DNA from: Kiritimatiellota bacterium B12222 | Lineage (GTDB): Bacteria; Verrucomicrobiota; Kiritimatiellia; SS1-B-03-39; UBA6053 | Assembly: GCA_029719485.1 (NCBI GenBank) | Contig: CP120722.1 | Coordinates: 3,038,001-3,102,000 of the forward strand | Length of the DNA: 64,000 nucleotides | Direction of reading: 5' to 3' | In this document: piece by piece, positions 17,183 to 26,354 of the stretch | How positions within the stretch are numbered: position 1 is the stretch's first letter | Layout: each line of letters starts with the position of its first letter | The notes under the pieces: model-generated | The model's database searches: none | What the model saw: the letters and a program-made list of their open reading frames with translations, nothing else | Told to the model about the DNA's origin: nothing | Made by a program: the position numbers and the translations under genes

Positions 17183-17947
17183 TTATTTACCTGATTGTTG
17201 ATTCACATACACACGACTATTACTTCGGGTAGCAAATTCATCAGGCAGACCATTCTTCAGTGAGAACCATGCAACATGTCCGTCAGCATATCCCAAATTT
17301 CCACCAGACTTCGCCATGGTGCCATTGCGATGGTTCCAATCCGATCCCGTGGAGATATCAAGCGATGACGGCACATTTCGTCCGAGGAGCATCAGGTCTG
17401 CAATCATCGTAGAGCTGGCCGGATCAGGTATATCCGCGATATTTTGATACCCTCCCCTTTCATTAAATCCAGTAAAGATACGTTCAGGATCCCAGGCACT
17501 TCCTCCATAAAAATAATTGTAAGAGATATTTTTTCTCCACGCAGGACGAGGGCCATTTTCTTCAGGAAAGTATGTTCGTGCCCTCTTGGCTTCACTTGCA
17601 GGAGACGTGTTATTCAAGTCAGTTGGACAGTAGTACGCATTTTCATTACTTACATAATCTTCAAAAAAATCACTATGCTTCAAAGCCCATTCCGCAGCCC
17701 AAGGCCAAGAATTGCTGTTTGGCTGATAATTAGGGAAATTCCCTTTATGATCTGCAGCATACACCACTAAGCCTTGTGCCAAAGTACGAAGGTTACTCGC
17801 ACAGGCCGAGCGACGTGCTTTTTCTAGCGCGTTACTGGTCACAGGTACAATTAGACTGATGAGCAATGCGATAATTGCGATCACCACCAAGAGTTCAATT
17901 AATGTAAATGCGCTTTTATGAGGATGAGGTCGTGATGTGTTTTTCAT
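17183..17947 (-). CDS. Prepilin-like secreted protein (H-X9-DG type), copy 2
   Basis: 254 residues, clearly paralogous to the protein at 16139. Both share [38 protein letters not shown] (copy 1 has [20 protein letters not shown]) and the [11 protein letters not shown] segment. The leader before cleavage is K-S-A-FTLIE. His replaces nothing obvious in the H-X9-DG part, but the first His is an Asn (N-L-G-Y-A-D-G), unlike copy 1. The 207-bp gap between copies has no gene. Upstream DNA contains TGAGATACGCGTAC, similar to TGAGATACATGCAT upstream of copy 1, which may be a shared promoter element. Confidence 0.87.
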   Translation of the reverse strand: MKNTSRPHPHKSAFTLIELLVVIAIIALLISLIVPVTSNALEKARRSACASNLRTLAQGLVVYAADHKGNFPNYQPNSNSWPWAAEWALKHSDFFEDYVSNENAYYCPTDLNNTSPASEAKRARTYFPEENGPRPAWRKNISYNYFYGGSAWDPERIFTGFNERGGYQNIADIPDPASSTMIADLMLLGRNVPSSLDISTGSDWNHRNGTMAKSGGNLGYADGHVAWFSLKNGLPDEFATRSNSRVYVNQQSGK

Positions 17948-18234
17948 TGGATCATTTTAAAGAAGAAACCTCACACACCTTCAGATGAGATACGCGTACA
18001 TACAGATGATTTACGATTCGCACCTGTACGCTAGCATGGGGCTTGAAGAAAAATGGATAGATGTATTCAATTTCACATAAGACCTAGAACAAATCATACT
18101 CATAGTCAAGGAATCACTATAGAGTATATAACAACTAGATCTACAGAATCCATTTTGCAGTCAAAATCAAGCGGTAGGAAAACATAATATGCCTTCCCCC
18201 GCCTTTCCAGAAAGAGGTTTGACCTGCGTGTGGG

Positions 18235-20685
18235 TTAATCCACCAGTTCAGACAATTCCTTTTTCCAGAGGATGCTTACTTGTTCACCAGGTAGCAGTGT
18301 CAACTCAACAGCCGCTTGAGAACAGTGGGCCGCCTCCGACGCATCAACCTCAGGTATCGTATACAGCTCATCACCATGAAGGCGAATGGTGTAGGGACGA
18401 CGGAGAGGAGATCCATTAGATACAGTCACTCGAAGGCCATCTTCTTCGTGACGACAAAGCAGTTCCGTCAGCACCCCATTCCCTTCATTGAAGGCCCGTT
18501 GGGAATCGGAGGCTGAGGGATACACAGTGAGTTCAAGCGATTCAGGCAACTTATTTCCCAAAGATGGGGTGACAGGTTGACGAGGAATGATCGCACCTTT
18601 CCGCACGAAAACCGCCACGCCTTCCAAACTCATTAAAGGTGTGGACACCTCAAGGGTTACAGGTCCAACATGCTGTTCGCCCGTCCAGTAGTTGATCCAC
18701 TCTCCCTCGGGAAGATATACAGAGCGTTGTTCTTCGCCTTCCCGATACGCGGGCGCCATCATCAGGTCTTCACCCAAATAGAATTGATCATCACAATTCA
18801 GGGCCGCAACATCCTCGGGATGATGATAGGATAAAGGACGAAGAATCGGTTCACCTGTGTCCGCCGCGTTGAGGGCATAATGATACCAATACGGCGTCAA
18901 CGCATAGCGTTCTTCGATCGCTTTTCTGTAGAGCGGTTGAATTTCTTCACTACAGTTCCACGGAAATTTAGGAGTGGTTTCCCAGTTGTTATGAATACGA
19001 GGTAATGGAATATAGAGCAATGCTTGGCAAACGCGACGGGCGATATTTTCGTCATCAAACATCTCTGCATCACGCTCTGCTAAGGTTTCATAGCCTGGCT
19101 CTCCGGGTTCACCACGGACAGCAAAACCTCCCAAATCAGCACTGGAGAACGGGAAGCCTGACAAGCCCGCATTGATCACAAACCAAAGATCATCAATCAG
19201 CGCATCCACACCACAACGGGTATCCCCAGGCCATGGAAGAGCGTAGCGTTGCGATCCAATGCCCCCTCCCCTTGAAAGACTCATCGGACAACTGTCATCT
19301 GAATGAGGCATCATCCGGGCAATGACCCGGTTCCATAAAGGGCCAAAAAGATTGCGAGACGGAATGCCGGGCACCACATCACCACTCACACGATCAGCAT
19401 GATCCGTCCACCATATCGCCACCTTTTCCTTCACTCGTGGTTCGAGTTGGGAAATGTAATGTGCTTCGGCAGTCGCATCCCCTACCCGTGGCACCACTTC
19501 TTCACCGTGTTGTCGAAGCAATCCCGCAGCCAATCCACTTTCGGTGGCTTTGGGTGAAAACGAGCGACTGTTCACATGCAGTCCGGTTTTAATACCTAAA
19601 GCATCAAGTTCCCGCACCATTCCAGGCCCATCACCAAAGTCGGGATGCCAGTCGAAATCACAGCTGGGGTAATCATGCCCGGTGGCGTAACTATTGATAA
19701 AATTGAGTCCACTGCGCCAAGGACCATCAAAAACAAATACATCACAGGGATAGTTTTCGCGACGAAGTTGTTTCGCGTCTTTGATCGCTTGCTCCCCAGA
19801 GGCAAAGCCTAAACTACAGCACCAGAATCCCATTAACCAGCGCGCAGGAGATGAGGGACGTCCCACAATACTGGTAAAACGTTTAACGACATCGCTTTGT
19901 GTGGGACCAGCCATAAAAAAGATATCGCAGGGACCACCAGGGCTGTGCACAGACCAACGATCTGTTGCGCTTTTCGCCATATCGAAATACACATGTGGCC
20001 ATGGGTTGTTGAGAAAAAACCCATAGCCCTTGCTGCTAATAAAATAGGGTAACGGAAACCCACCGTAATCACCACTGCGCTTGCCTGTTTTAACACTGAA
20101 AATATCTACCGTCTGTCCTGTACGGTTGGGCGGAGCGATCCGTCCTCCAAATCCGTGAAAGGCCTCATCCGCATGTTCAAACTCAGCATAAAATGCAGGT
20201 GTATCCGCATCGGAGTTATCAAAGCGCAGGCCCGTGCCGGGTACGCTTTTAAGCATGGATTCCGTAAACAAATTGTCCGTTCCTGACGCAGAACGCAGGA
20301 GCTCGACTCCACCGGTTACGGTGTCAATTCGAAGTGAAAGCAACGAGGTTTCCAAGATGAAAAGCGTTCCCTCTTCTCGTGTAGAAAATGAAGGAATTTC
20401 CGGACGTGGTTCCAGCAATCCGAACTCTTCCGTGGGAGAAGAGACCGGTGAAGAGTGCGTAGGATTAACGCGCAGACGTACAATACCTTCAGCCCACGCA
20501 TCTATACGAATACAGGCATTTTCTGAGGCCAGAGTTACGCCTTGGTCGTCAGCCTCCGTCGTAAACGTTCCTCCAAGTGGCATATATGACGAAATATCAA
20601 CCTCAGCTTGCTCATATAAATCATCATATAATGCATCTGGGTGGAGGCTGGTGGTGATGGATGGGGTCATATCATTCATTTGCAT
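18235..20685 (-). CDS. GH31 family alpha-glycosidase
   Basis: 816 residues from the ATG at 20683-20685; the same frame is open to a TTG at 20748. It shows the family order: an N-terminal beta-sandwich, a (beta/alpha)8 barrel, and C-terminal beta-domains. The barrel carries DVFVFDGPWRSGLNF, GIKTGLHVN, and WWTDHAD with Asp428 as the likely nucleophile. The acid/base Asp is in P-W-P-G-D-T, followed by NAGLSGFPFSSADLGGF. GH31 members include alpha-glucosidases, alpha-xylosidases and sulfoquinovosidases; W-W-T-D-H instead of the common D-x-N-E leaves specificity open. No signal peptide is visible, so it is likely intracellular. It is divergent from the GH38 gene, and co-regulation through the shared spacer is likely. 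Confidence 0.87.
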   Translation of the reverse strand: MQMNDMTPSITTSLHPDALYDDLYEQAEVDISSYMPLGGTFTTEADDQGVTLASENACIRIDAWAEGIVRLRVNPTHSSPVSSPTEEFGLLEPRPEIPSFSTREEGTLFILETSLLSLRIDTVTGGVELLRSASGTDNLFTESMLKSVPGTGLRFDNSDADTPAFYAEFEHADEAFHGFGGRIAPPNRTGQTVDIFSVKTGKRSGDYGGFPLPYFISSKGYGFFLNNPWPHVYFDMAKSATDRWSVHSPGGPCDIFFMAGPTQSDVVKRFTSIVGRPSSPARWLMGFWCCSLGFASGEQAIKDAKQLRRENYPCDVFVFDGPWRSGLNFINSYATGHDYPSCDFDWHPDFGDGPGMVRELDALGIKTGLHVNSRSFSPKATESGLAAGLLRQHGEEVVPRVGDATAEAHYISQLEPRVKEKVAIWWTDHADRVSGDVVPGIPSRNLFGPLWNRVIARMMPHSDDSCPMSLSRGGGIGSQRYALPWPGDTRCGVDALIDDLWFVINAGLSGFPFSSADLGGFAVRGEPGEPGYETLAERDAEMFDDENIARRVCQALLYIPLPRIHNNWETTPKFPWNCSEEIQPLYRKAIEERYALTPYWYHYALNAADTGEPILRPLSYHHPEDVAALNCDDQFYLGEDLMMAPAYREGEEQRSVYLPEGEWINYWTGEQHVGPVTLEVSTPLMSLEGVAVFVRKGAIIPRQPVTPSLGNKLPESLELTVYPSASDSQRAFNEGNGVLTELLCRHEEDGLRVTVSNGSPLRRPYTIRLHGDELYTIPEVDASEAAHCSQAAVELTLLPGEQVSILWKKELSELVD

Positions 20686-21094
20686 TGTAGGTTCTTTTCG
20701 TCCGAATTGTGTTTTTACGAAGACCTCATATTCTGCGTTGAGGGTCAATCAGGTCAGTAGCCTGCCCTAAAGACCCTCGTTTTCACAGTCCATACATATG
20801 TGATATATTTCCATAAACATGGACTATTTTGACAAAATCGCTCAACCTGAGCAGGTGTCTCCACCTCCTCCCCCCCAGAGAACAAGGTCTGAGAGAACCT
20901 AAGCTCTTTACGGAGCTTCGTACGCAACCTTGATCCTGTTGGTTAATACCTCATGATTCTGCCTAGATATAACATGCATATAAAATGGTATGATCTCGTG
21001 AGTTTCGTAGGAGAAACGTAGACAAAACTTACCAAATGAATAGAACAAATTAACAGAACATTCCCCTACCTTGTAGATCCGAAAGAGTATGATC
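20686..21094. promoter_or_regulatory. Divergent promoter region between GH31 and GH38 genes
   Basis: No gene is supported. ATATGTGATAT at 20796-20806 matches the reverse complement of 8915-8925 upstream of GH16-like gene 2. A small hairpin AAGCTC/GAGCTT lies near 20900-20917. No unambiguous -35/-10 pair was fixed in either direction. Confidence 0.35.
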
Positions 21095-24000
21095 ATGACG
21101 CGAACAACACTTGAACCAACCCATCAAATAGAAACCGTATTCAACACCATCGATAGCATTGAGCATTTGGCCTTTCGCCCACTGGTGAACTGGAGTTACA
21201 GCAAAGAAAATGACGCGAGAAACGCCGAAGCGATCACTCTTGGACGTTTAGAGCAAGAAGCGGGATATTTTCATGCGGAACCGGAAGTGCCGGAAATTGC
21301 ACGGTACGTGGACAACTCCGAATGGGGTGATCTTACTTTATATATGGATCACACGGGTTTGTTTAAGGTTTATCGGAATCAGGTTTGTTATCACGATCAA
21401 TATTTTCTGCATGGCAATGTGCCACTGGGCGGTGAAATGAAAGAGGATGTGGATCAAGACCGTATTTCTCTTCATTTCAATTATTTCAATATCGATCTCT
21501 CCATTTCCAAGGCCTATATTTTCTTTGCAGGCTTAGAGAAAATTAATGAGGGAATTCGCGATTTTTGTATTTCGATGCGTATGTCCGCTTGGGCATTAAA
21601 CACCCAAAATTATCGCCAAAATCTCTATATGTCCGGTCCTGTGGACCTTAATTACTCTGAACTAAGTGAAGAGCAGCGCGAGGAGATGCGGCAGGAACTG
21701 TACGCCGTGAGCTCTGAAGCCGAGGAGGCCTTAGAAACCTTGAGAGCAACACAGGATGTAGACACTTTTCTACAGGCCTTGGCATGCGGACTGGAGAAGC
21801 TGGTGCTCATCAAAGCATATGTGAAAAAATTCACGGTACACTTCACCGGCCATTCCCATATGGATCTTGCATGGAAATGGCGTTACCCTGAAGCATTGGC
21901 CTGCATGCGGGGGACACTAGAGAATCAATTCGCCTTTATGGACAAGCATCCGGACTATGTCTTTATCGAAAGCTCCGCCGTGGTGTGGAAGGATCTGGCC
22001 AAAGATGAAGCCTTCCTGAAAAAAATGCAGTATTATGTGGATCGTGGTCAATTGGAGCTGGTGGGCGGAATGGCTGTTGAACCCGATAGTCAATTGCCTG
22101 CTGCTCAAAGTTACATAGAACAATTCAACTATGGCCGTAAAGTCAGCGAAGGATTGTTTGGCAAAAAAATAGACATCGGATTAAATATTGATGCCTTTGG
22201 ATTTAATCGTACGCTGCCTAAATTTTATTTGGATGCGGGATTTCGAGCCTTCATCACACAGAAACTTCGCTACAGCGAATACAGTGTTTTTGAAAATGTA
22301 ATGTTCTGGTGGAAAACAGATGACGGTCGCAAACTTCTTTCCATTCATCTTGTCCCCGATCATTACAATCCGGTGCTCCCTGAAAAATTATCCGAGAGCA
22401 TTTCCCTCTTTCACCTCTCCACCGGGAGTTATCATATTCCGATTTTATTTGGCATAGGAAATCGTGGTGGTGGCCCCACCGAAGATATGTTTGAGCGGAT
22501 TGAAATGCTGAAAAACATCACCATTTACCCCCATATTACCTATAGCTCCCTCACGGACTTTCTCGACATCGCAGAAAAAGAAATGGATATGGAGGCCTTA
22601 CCCGTTTTGGACGATGAATTGTTTCTCGAAACCCATCATAAAACCTTCACCGTACAAGGGGAAATCAAAGCAGGAAACAGTAGTACTGAGCGCGAATTGA
22701 CAGAACTACTAGCCTACGAGACCCTGAACACACTCACTGGAAAGGCAGAGCTCAATAACACACCCGAAACCATCGGGCTGTGGGATGGTGTTTTATTCAA
22801 TCAATTTCACGACGTGCTTCCCGGAACCAGTTTGCCCCAGGTCAACATGGATTCCATGGAGGAATACGAGAGAATACATACTGCGGTTGCAAAAAAATGG
22901 GAACAGAATGCCCAACAACTTAGCAAAGGCTACAGTGAAGAGCATTTTACTGTGTTTAACTCAATCAGTGTAGTGCGCGATGCATATGTCTCCATCGAAA
23001 GAACTCAGGTGGACGTCTATGATGACAACGATCAACTTGTCCCGAGTCAAGAAGCCGAAGGCAAAACCTGGTTCAAAGCAACAGATCTTCCCGCTCTGGG
23101 CTTCAAAGCTTATCGATGTGTAGAAGTTTCAACGACGAAATCGAGCGAGATTGATTTTGAGTCCCATTTCCAATCTGAAAAATATGAACTGGAGTTTGAT
23201 CGGGAGCAAGGAGCGATCTCGTCACTCAAGGTGAACGGGAAGGAACTCGTTTCTGAGCAAGGTCTTTTTGGATACTTGGATATTTTAGAAGATATTCCCA
23301 CCATCGGCTACAGTACCTGGAATATACACTTCACGGGGAAAACCTTTGAGGCGAAGATTGAATCATGTGAAATTGTGAATGATGGCCCCTTGTTCAGAAC
23401 CTACCGGGTGAATTCCAGTTTCGTCTACGAACCTGACAAACATGAGATCATGGGGCCTTTCCTTTGGAACACACCCGCCATTGATTTCCCCTCCTCTTTC
23501 TTCACCATTGATTTTCGGGTGTATCGAGACGAACCCACGATTCAAATTTCGATGAATTGCGATTGGTGGGAATCAAACAAATTTCTCAAAATGAGATTTG
23601 ATAGCAGTATAGATACACAAGAAGTCGATTATGGACTGGCCGCCGGAACCATCACCCGTCCCAGTACGGACAAAGCACGATTTGAAGTACCGGCCTTGGG
23701 ATTTGCGGAAATTCATGATGATGAAAAATCATTCTTACTCTTGTCTGATGATAAGTATGGATTCGATTGCAAAGAGGGATCATTGGGACTGTCTTTGTTA
23801 ACCTCTCCCTCAGATGCGGATAAAAATGAAGTGCCAGACCCGCTGACGGATCGCGGTCGGCATCAGTTAACCTATTCGATTAAACTGGGGCATGAAAAAC
23901 TGAGTCGAAGCGAGATGCATTTGGAAAGTTTGAAACATCGTTCTCAACCCAAAGTATTCTGGGGAGAGTTGACGGATCAACATAATTTGGGGAACCACTT

Positions 24001-24223
24001 GAGTGTAACTGGAGCCATCCCTTTCTACACCAAACCTACCGACAATGGCGTTTACCTCTATCTTTTTGAGGCCAATGGAGAAGAGCAACGCGTAGAAATT
24101 AAGACTGCGACAGCCTGTACCTTCTACAAATGTAACCTTCTCGGCGAAAAAGAACATTCCCTTAGCCATGAATTCAATATCCCGGCCAACGGAATGCTTT
24201 GTTTGTTACTTGAAAAGATATAG
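21095..24223 (+). CDS. GH38 alpha-mannosidase
   Basis: 1042 residues from the ATG at 21095, which has GAAAGAG seven bases upstream; an ATG at 21089 is in frame but too close to it. The zinc-binding H-x-H-x-D motif is G-H-S-H-M-D-L-A-W (His253, His255, Asp257). The nucleophile is Asp366 in N-I-D-A-F-G-F-N-R-T-L-P-K. Downstream FNQFHDVLPGTS carries another conserved zinc/active-site His region. The large C-terminal beta-domains give the normal GH38 size. No signal peptide is seen, so it should act in the cytoplasm on imported alpha-mannosides. Fungal-type and bacterial GH38 enzymes share this layout; linkage preference is not readable. The GH31 gene is divergent. Confidence 0.93.
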   Translation: MTRTTLEPTHQIETVFNTIDSIEHLAFRPLVNWSYSKENDARNAEAITLGRLEQEAGYFHAEPEVPEIARYVDNSEWGDLTLYMDHTGLFKVYRNQVCYHDQYFLHGNVPLGGEMKEDVDQDRISLHFNYFNIDLSISKAYIFFAGLEKINEGIRDFCISMRMSAWALNTQNYRQNLYMSGPVDLNYSELSEEQREEMRQELYAVSSEAEEALETLRATQDVDTFLQALACGLEKLVLIKAYVKKFTVHFTGHSHMDLAWKWRYPEALACMRGTLENQFAFMDKHPDYVFIESSAVVWKDLAKDEAFLKKMQYYVDRGQLELVGGMAVEPDSQLPAAQSYIEQFNYGRKVSEGLFGKKIDIGLNIDAFGFNRTLPKFYLDAGFRAFITQKLRYSEYSVFENVMFWWKTDDGRKLLSIHLVPDHYNPVLPEKLSESISLFHLSTGSYHIPILFGIGNRGGGPTEDMFERIEMLKNITIYPHITYSSLTDFLDIAEKEMDMEALPVLDDELFLETHHKTFTVQGEIKAGNSSTERELTELLAYETLNTLTGKAELNNTPETIGLWDGVLFNQFHDVLPGTSLPQVNMDSMEEYERIHTAVAKKWEQNAQQLSKGYSEEHFTVFNSISVVRDAYVSIERTQVDVYDDNDQLVPSQEAEGKTWFKATDLPALGFKAYRCVEVSTTKSSEIDFESHFQSEKYELEFDREQGAISSLKVNGKELVSEQGLFGYLDILEDIPTIGYSTWNIHFTGKTFEAKIESCEIVNDGPLFRTYRVNSSFVYEPDKHEIMGPFLWNTPAIDFPSSFFTIDFRVYRDEPTIQISMNCDWWESNKFLKMRFDSSIDTQEVDYGLAAGTITRPSTDKARFEVPALGFAEIHDDEKSFLLLSDDKYGFDCKEGSLGLSLLTSPSDADKNEVPDPLTDRGRHQLTYSIKLGHEKLSRSEMHLESLKHRSQPKVFWGELTDQHNLGNHLSVTGAIPFYTKPTDNGVYLYLFEANGEEQRVEIKTATACTFYKCNLLGEKEHSLSHEFNIPANGMLCLLLEKI

Positions 24224-24253
24224 CCCCCCCCCTTCATACACACATCAACCATG

Positions 24254-24284
24254 ACTTTCTGTGGACCACGGGTCCTCAGAAAGT
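24254..24284 (+). terminator. Hairpin after GH38 gene, probable terminator
   Basis: ACTTTCTGTGGACC (24254-24267) pairs with GGTCCTCAGAAAGT (24271-24284) across a 3-nt loop with a single T-T mismatch. The 3' T run is short (TTTGTG), so termination efficiency is uncertain. The remainder of 24224-24589 has no gene. Confidence 0.5.
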
Positions 24285-24505
24285 TTGTGAGGGAAACGAT
24301 GTAAGAAGATGAGCCGTTCGTCGCCAAACAGAGACGATGACGTGCCAAGCCCAACCTTCCTCCCTGTTAGGGACCCCTGACCCTTCTTCTCTTAAGAAGA
24401 AATCTGAGGTCATATTTATGAGGCAATGCGCCCCCCCCGCAACACCCGCCTCAATACAAAAACGAAGGAAATTCCCGGGTAAGATAAAAAAAACAATTCT
24501 ATACG

Positions 24506-24550
24506 TTGCGTTTTTGCCATTGCTGATTATATACCTACCTGAAGGTATAT
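24506..24550 (+). promoter_or_regulatory. tetR promoter with overlapping palindromic operator
   Basis: TTGCGT (24506-24511) and TATATA (24528-24533) are spaced 16 bp and could be -35/-10. A palindrome with 8-bp perfect arms, ATATACCT (24529-24536) and AGGTATAT (24543-24550), around a 6-bp centre overlaps the -10. This is the expected geometry for TetR-type autorepression of an efflux operon. Confidence 0.7.
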
Positions 24551-24589
24551 TTAATTCCCGTTTACACCTGAAACACAAGGAACCGAACG

Positions 24590-25201
24590 ATGGCTAGACG
24601 AACAAAAAAAGACGCATTAGAGACGCGCAAACAAATTTTGATACATGCATTGGATGTGTTTTCAAGAAAGGGGTATTCGCGCACCACTTTTGTCGATATC
24701 GCAAATCAAATAGGGTTAACCAAAGGAGCGGTTTATGGGCATTTCAAAAGCAAACCCGATTTATTGGTCTCCTTAATTGAAGAAGCCATCAAACGGAAAC
24801 ATCACCGTGAAGACAATCCCAACGAGTTGGAACCTTCGATCGAAACCTTGCGCTACTGCTACCTGCACACTGCCAAAAATATGCTTAAAGATCCTTTTTT
24901 AAAGAAGTTTGAGTTCTTTATCCAATTTCAAATTGAATGGTCAGAGGAACTTTTACTCGAAGTGCGTACCCGACTTGCAGAAATAGGCGCAGACCCTTTC
25001 CGCATGTACTCTGTGGCCATTCAACGTCTACAAGAACTCAAAAAAATAGAAGCTCACCACGATGCGGAGCAACTCGGGGCCATGCTCATTGCCATGTGGA
25101 TGGGATCCATACGCATGCTGATGATCGGGTGCGTTTCTGAGGCCCATCTGCTCCAAAATTTAGAAAAACAATTTAACTCTCTGTTTAACGACCTCACTTA
25201 A
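24590..25201 (+). CDS. TetR/AcrR-family repressor of the efflux operon
   Basis: 203 residues. The N-terminal TetR helix-turn-helix is typical (ETRKQILIHALDVFSRKGYS, then TFVDIANQIGLTKGAVYGHF). The C-terminal helical part is of the AcrR/TtgR C-terminal type, suited to drug or lipophilic ligand binding. AAGGA lies 8 nt before the ATG. It is first gene of the run with the membrane-fusion protein 12 bp downstream and the RND fusion after that. It most likely represses its own operon through the palindrome at 24529-24550 and is released by pump substrates. Family and context are strong; ligands are unknown. Confidence 0.92.
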   Translation: MARRTKKDALETRKQILIHALDVFSRKGYSRTTFVDIANQIGLTKGAVYGHFKSKPDLLVSLIEEAIKRKHHREDNPNELEPSIETLRYCYLHTAKNMLKDPFLKKFEFFIQFQIEWSEELLLEVRTRLAEIGADPFRMYSVAIQRLQELKKIEAHHDAEQLGAMLIAMWMGSIRMLMIGCVSEAHLLQNLEKQFNSLFNDLT

Positions 25202-25213
25202 AACGAACCCCTT

Positions 25214-26335
25214 ATGAATACAAAATTAACTTTCCTCTCTGTTTCTTCTCTCATCGCAGCTTTACTTGCGGGTTGCGGTAAATCTCCTGCCATGAATGCG
25301 CCCCCCGCCCCTCCCCCTCCACTGGTAAAGGTCATTGAAACCCAAACCCAACCCGCGAGTGTCGTTCAAGAATACATCGCCTTGGTTGAACCCATTCAGA
25401 AAGTAAATCTCATGGCCCAGGTCTCCGGAATTGTGAATGAAGTTCATTTTAAAGAAGGTAGCCGGGTGAAAAAAGGGGATTTATTGTTCTCCATCGATCC
25501 AGCCTCCTACGAAGCCACGGTGGCCATGCGTGAAGCGGAATTGGAACAAGCTCAAGCGTCCGTAGATCGCTCAGACAAATATTTAAAGATGTTAAATGCT
25601 ACAGACGGACGCAGTGTTTCAAAATCTGATCGCAATGCCGCTGAAGCCAATGTGGCAGAAGATCGCGCCATGGAACACAACGCACAAGCCGCTCTCAAAC
25701 AAGCGAAAATCGATTTGGGTTACACCCAAATCACCTCGCCAATTGATGGACGGATTGGTCGCGCGCTGATTACGCGGGGAAATTTGGTTTCCTCGGCATC
25801 CGGTCCCTTGGCCACAGTCATTCAAACCGATCCCATTCGCGTAGTCGTCGCCCTGCCAGATGCAGAATACATCTCGGCCTTTCATCGCTACGCCAATGAC
25901 AACAACTACCATCCTAAAATCACCGTACGTTTGGGAAATGGCATGATGTATCCTTTCGAAGGTGAAATTGACTTTGATGATAACCAAATGAATCCCGCAA
26001 CCGGTACCATTGCGATTCGGGTGCGTTTTCCTAATCCACAACGCCTGTTAGTTGCAAACAATTACGTGACCGTGCAAATTCAAGACAACGAACCTCCGTT
26101 GAAAATTCTCGTACCCACGGAATCGGTTATGCACGATGCTGAGGGTAGTTACGTGTGGACGGTCAATGCTGAAAATACCGTAGCCAAAGTTCGGGTAGAA
26201 CCCGGTGCGACCATTGGTAACCAACGCATCATTGAAAGTGGCCTGGACGTGGGTCAACGCGTGGTGTTTGCGGGGATGCAAAAAATGAGACCCGATCTCA
26301 CGGTCACTGTCGCTGAAACAGCACACATGGAATAA
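25214..26335 (+). CDS. RND efflux periplasmic adaptor (membrane-fusion) lipoprotein
   Basis: 373 residues of the HlyD/AcrA family. The lipobox L-L-A-G-C places lipid attachment at Cys21. A Pro-rich linker is followed by the barrel-sandwich/lipoyl half ([32 protein letters not shown]), an alpha-hairpin of about residues 95-165, the second lipoyl half ([20 protein letters not shown]) and the beta-barrel/membrane-proximal domains. It bridges inner-membrane pump and outer-membrane channel. It is in the operon between tetR and the RND-channel fusion, which should make a complete tripartite system from two structural genes. Closest in style to AcrA/MexA of the hydrophobe/amphiphile efflux group. 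Confidence 0.94.
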   Translation: MNTKLTFLSVSSLIAALLAGCGKSPAMNAPPAPPPPLVKVIETQTQPASVVQEYIALVEPIQKVNLMAQVSGIVNEVHFKEGSRVKKGDLLFSIDPASYEATVAMREAELEQAQASVDRSDKYLKMLNATDGRSVSKSDRNAAEANVAEDRAMEHNAQAALKQAKIDLGYTQITSPIDGRIGRALITRGNLVSSASGPLATVIQTDPIRVVVALPDAEYISAFHRYANDNNYHPKITVRLGNGMMYPFEGEIDFDDNQMNPATGTIAIRVRFPNPQRLLVANNYVTVQIQDNEPPLKILVPTESVMHDAEGSYVWTVNAENTVAKVRVEPGATIGNQRIIESGLDVGQRVVFAGMQKMRPDLTVTVAETAHME

Positions 26336-26354
26336 AAAGGTTAGAAAAACTGCT

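Noticed and set aside
24337..24597. A short plus-strand open frame upstream of tetR
   Set aside because: It covers the promoter and operator, has no ribosome site and no recognisable motif.
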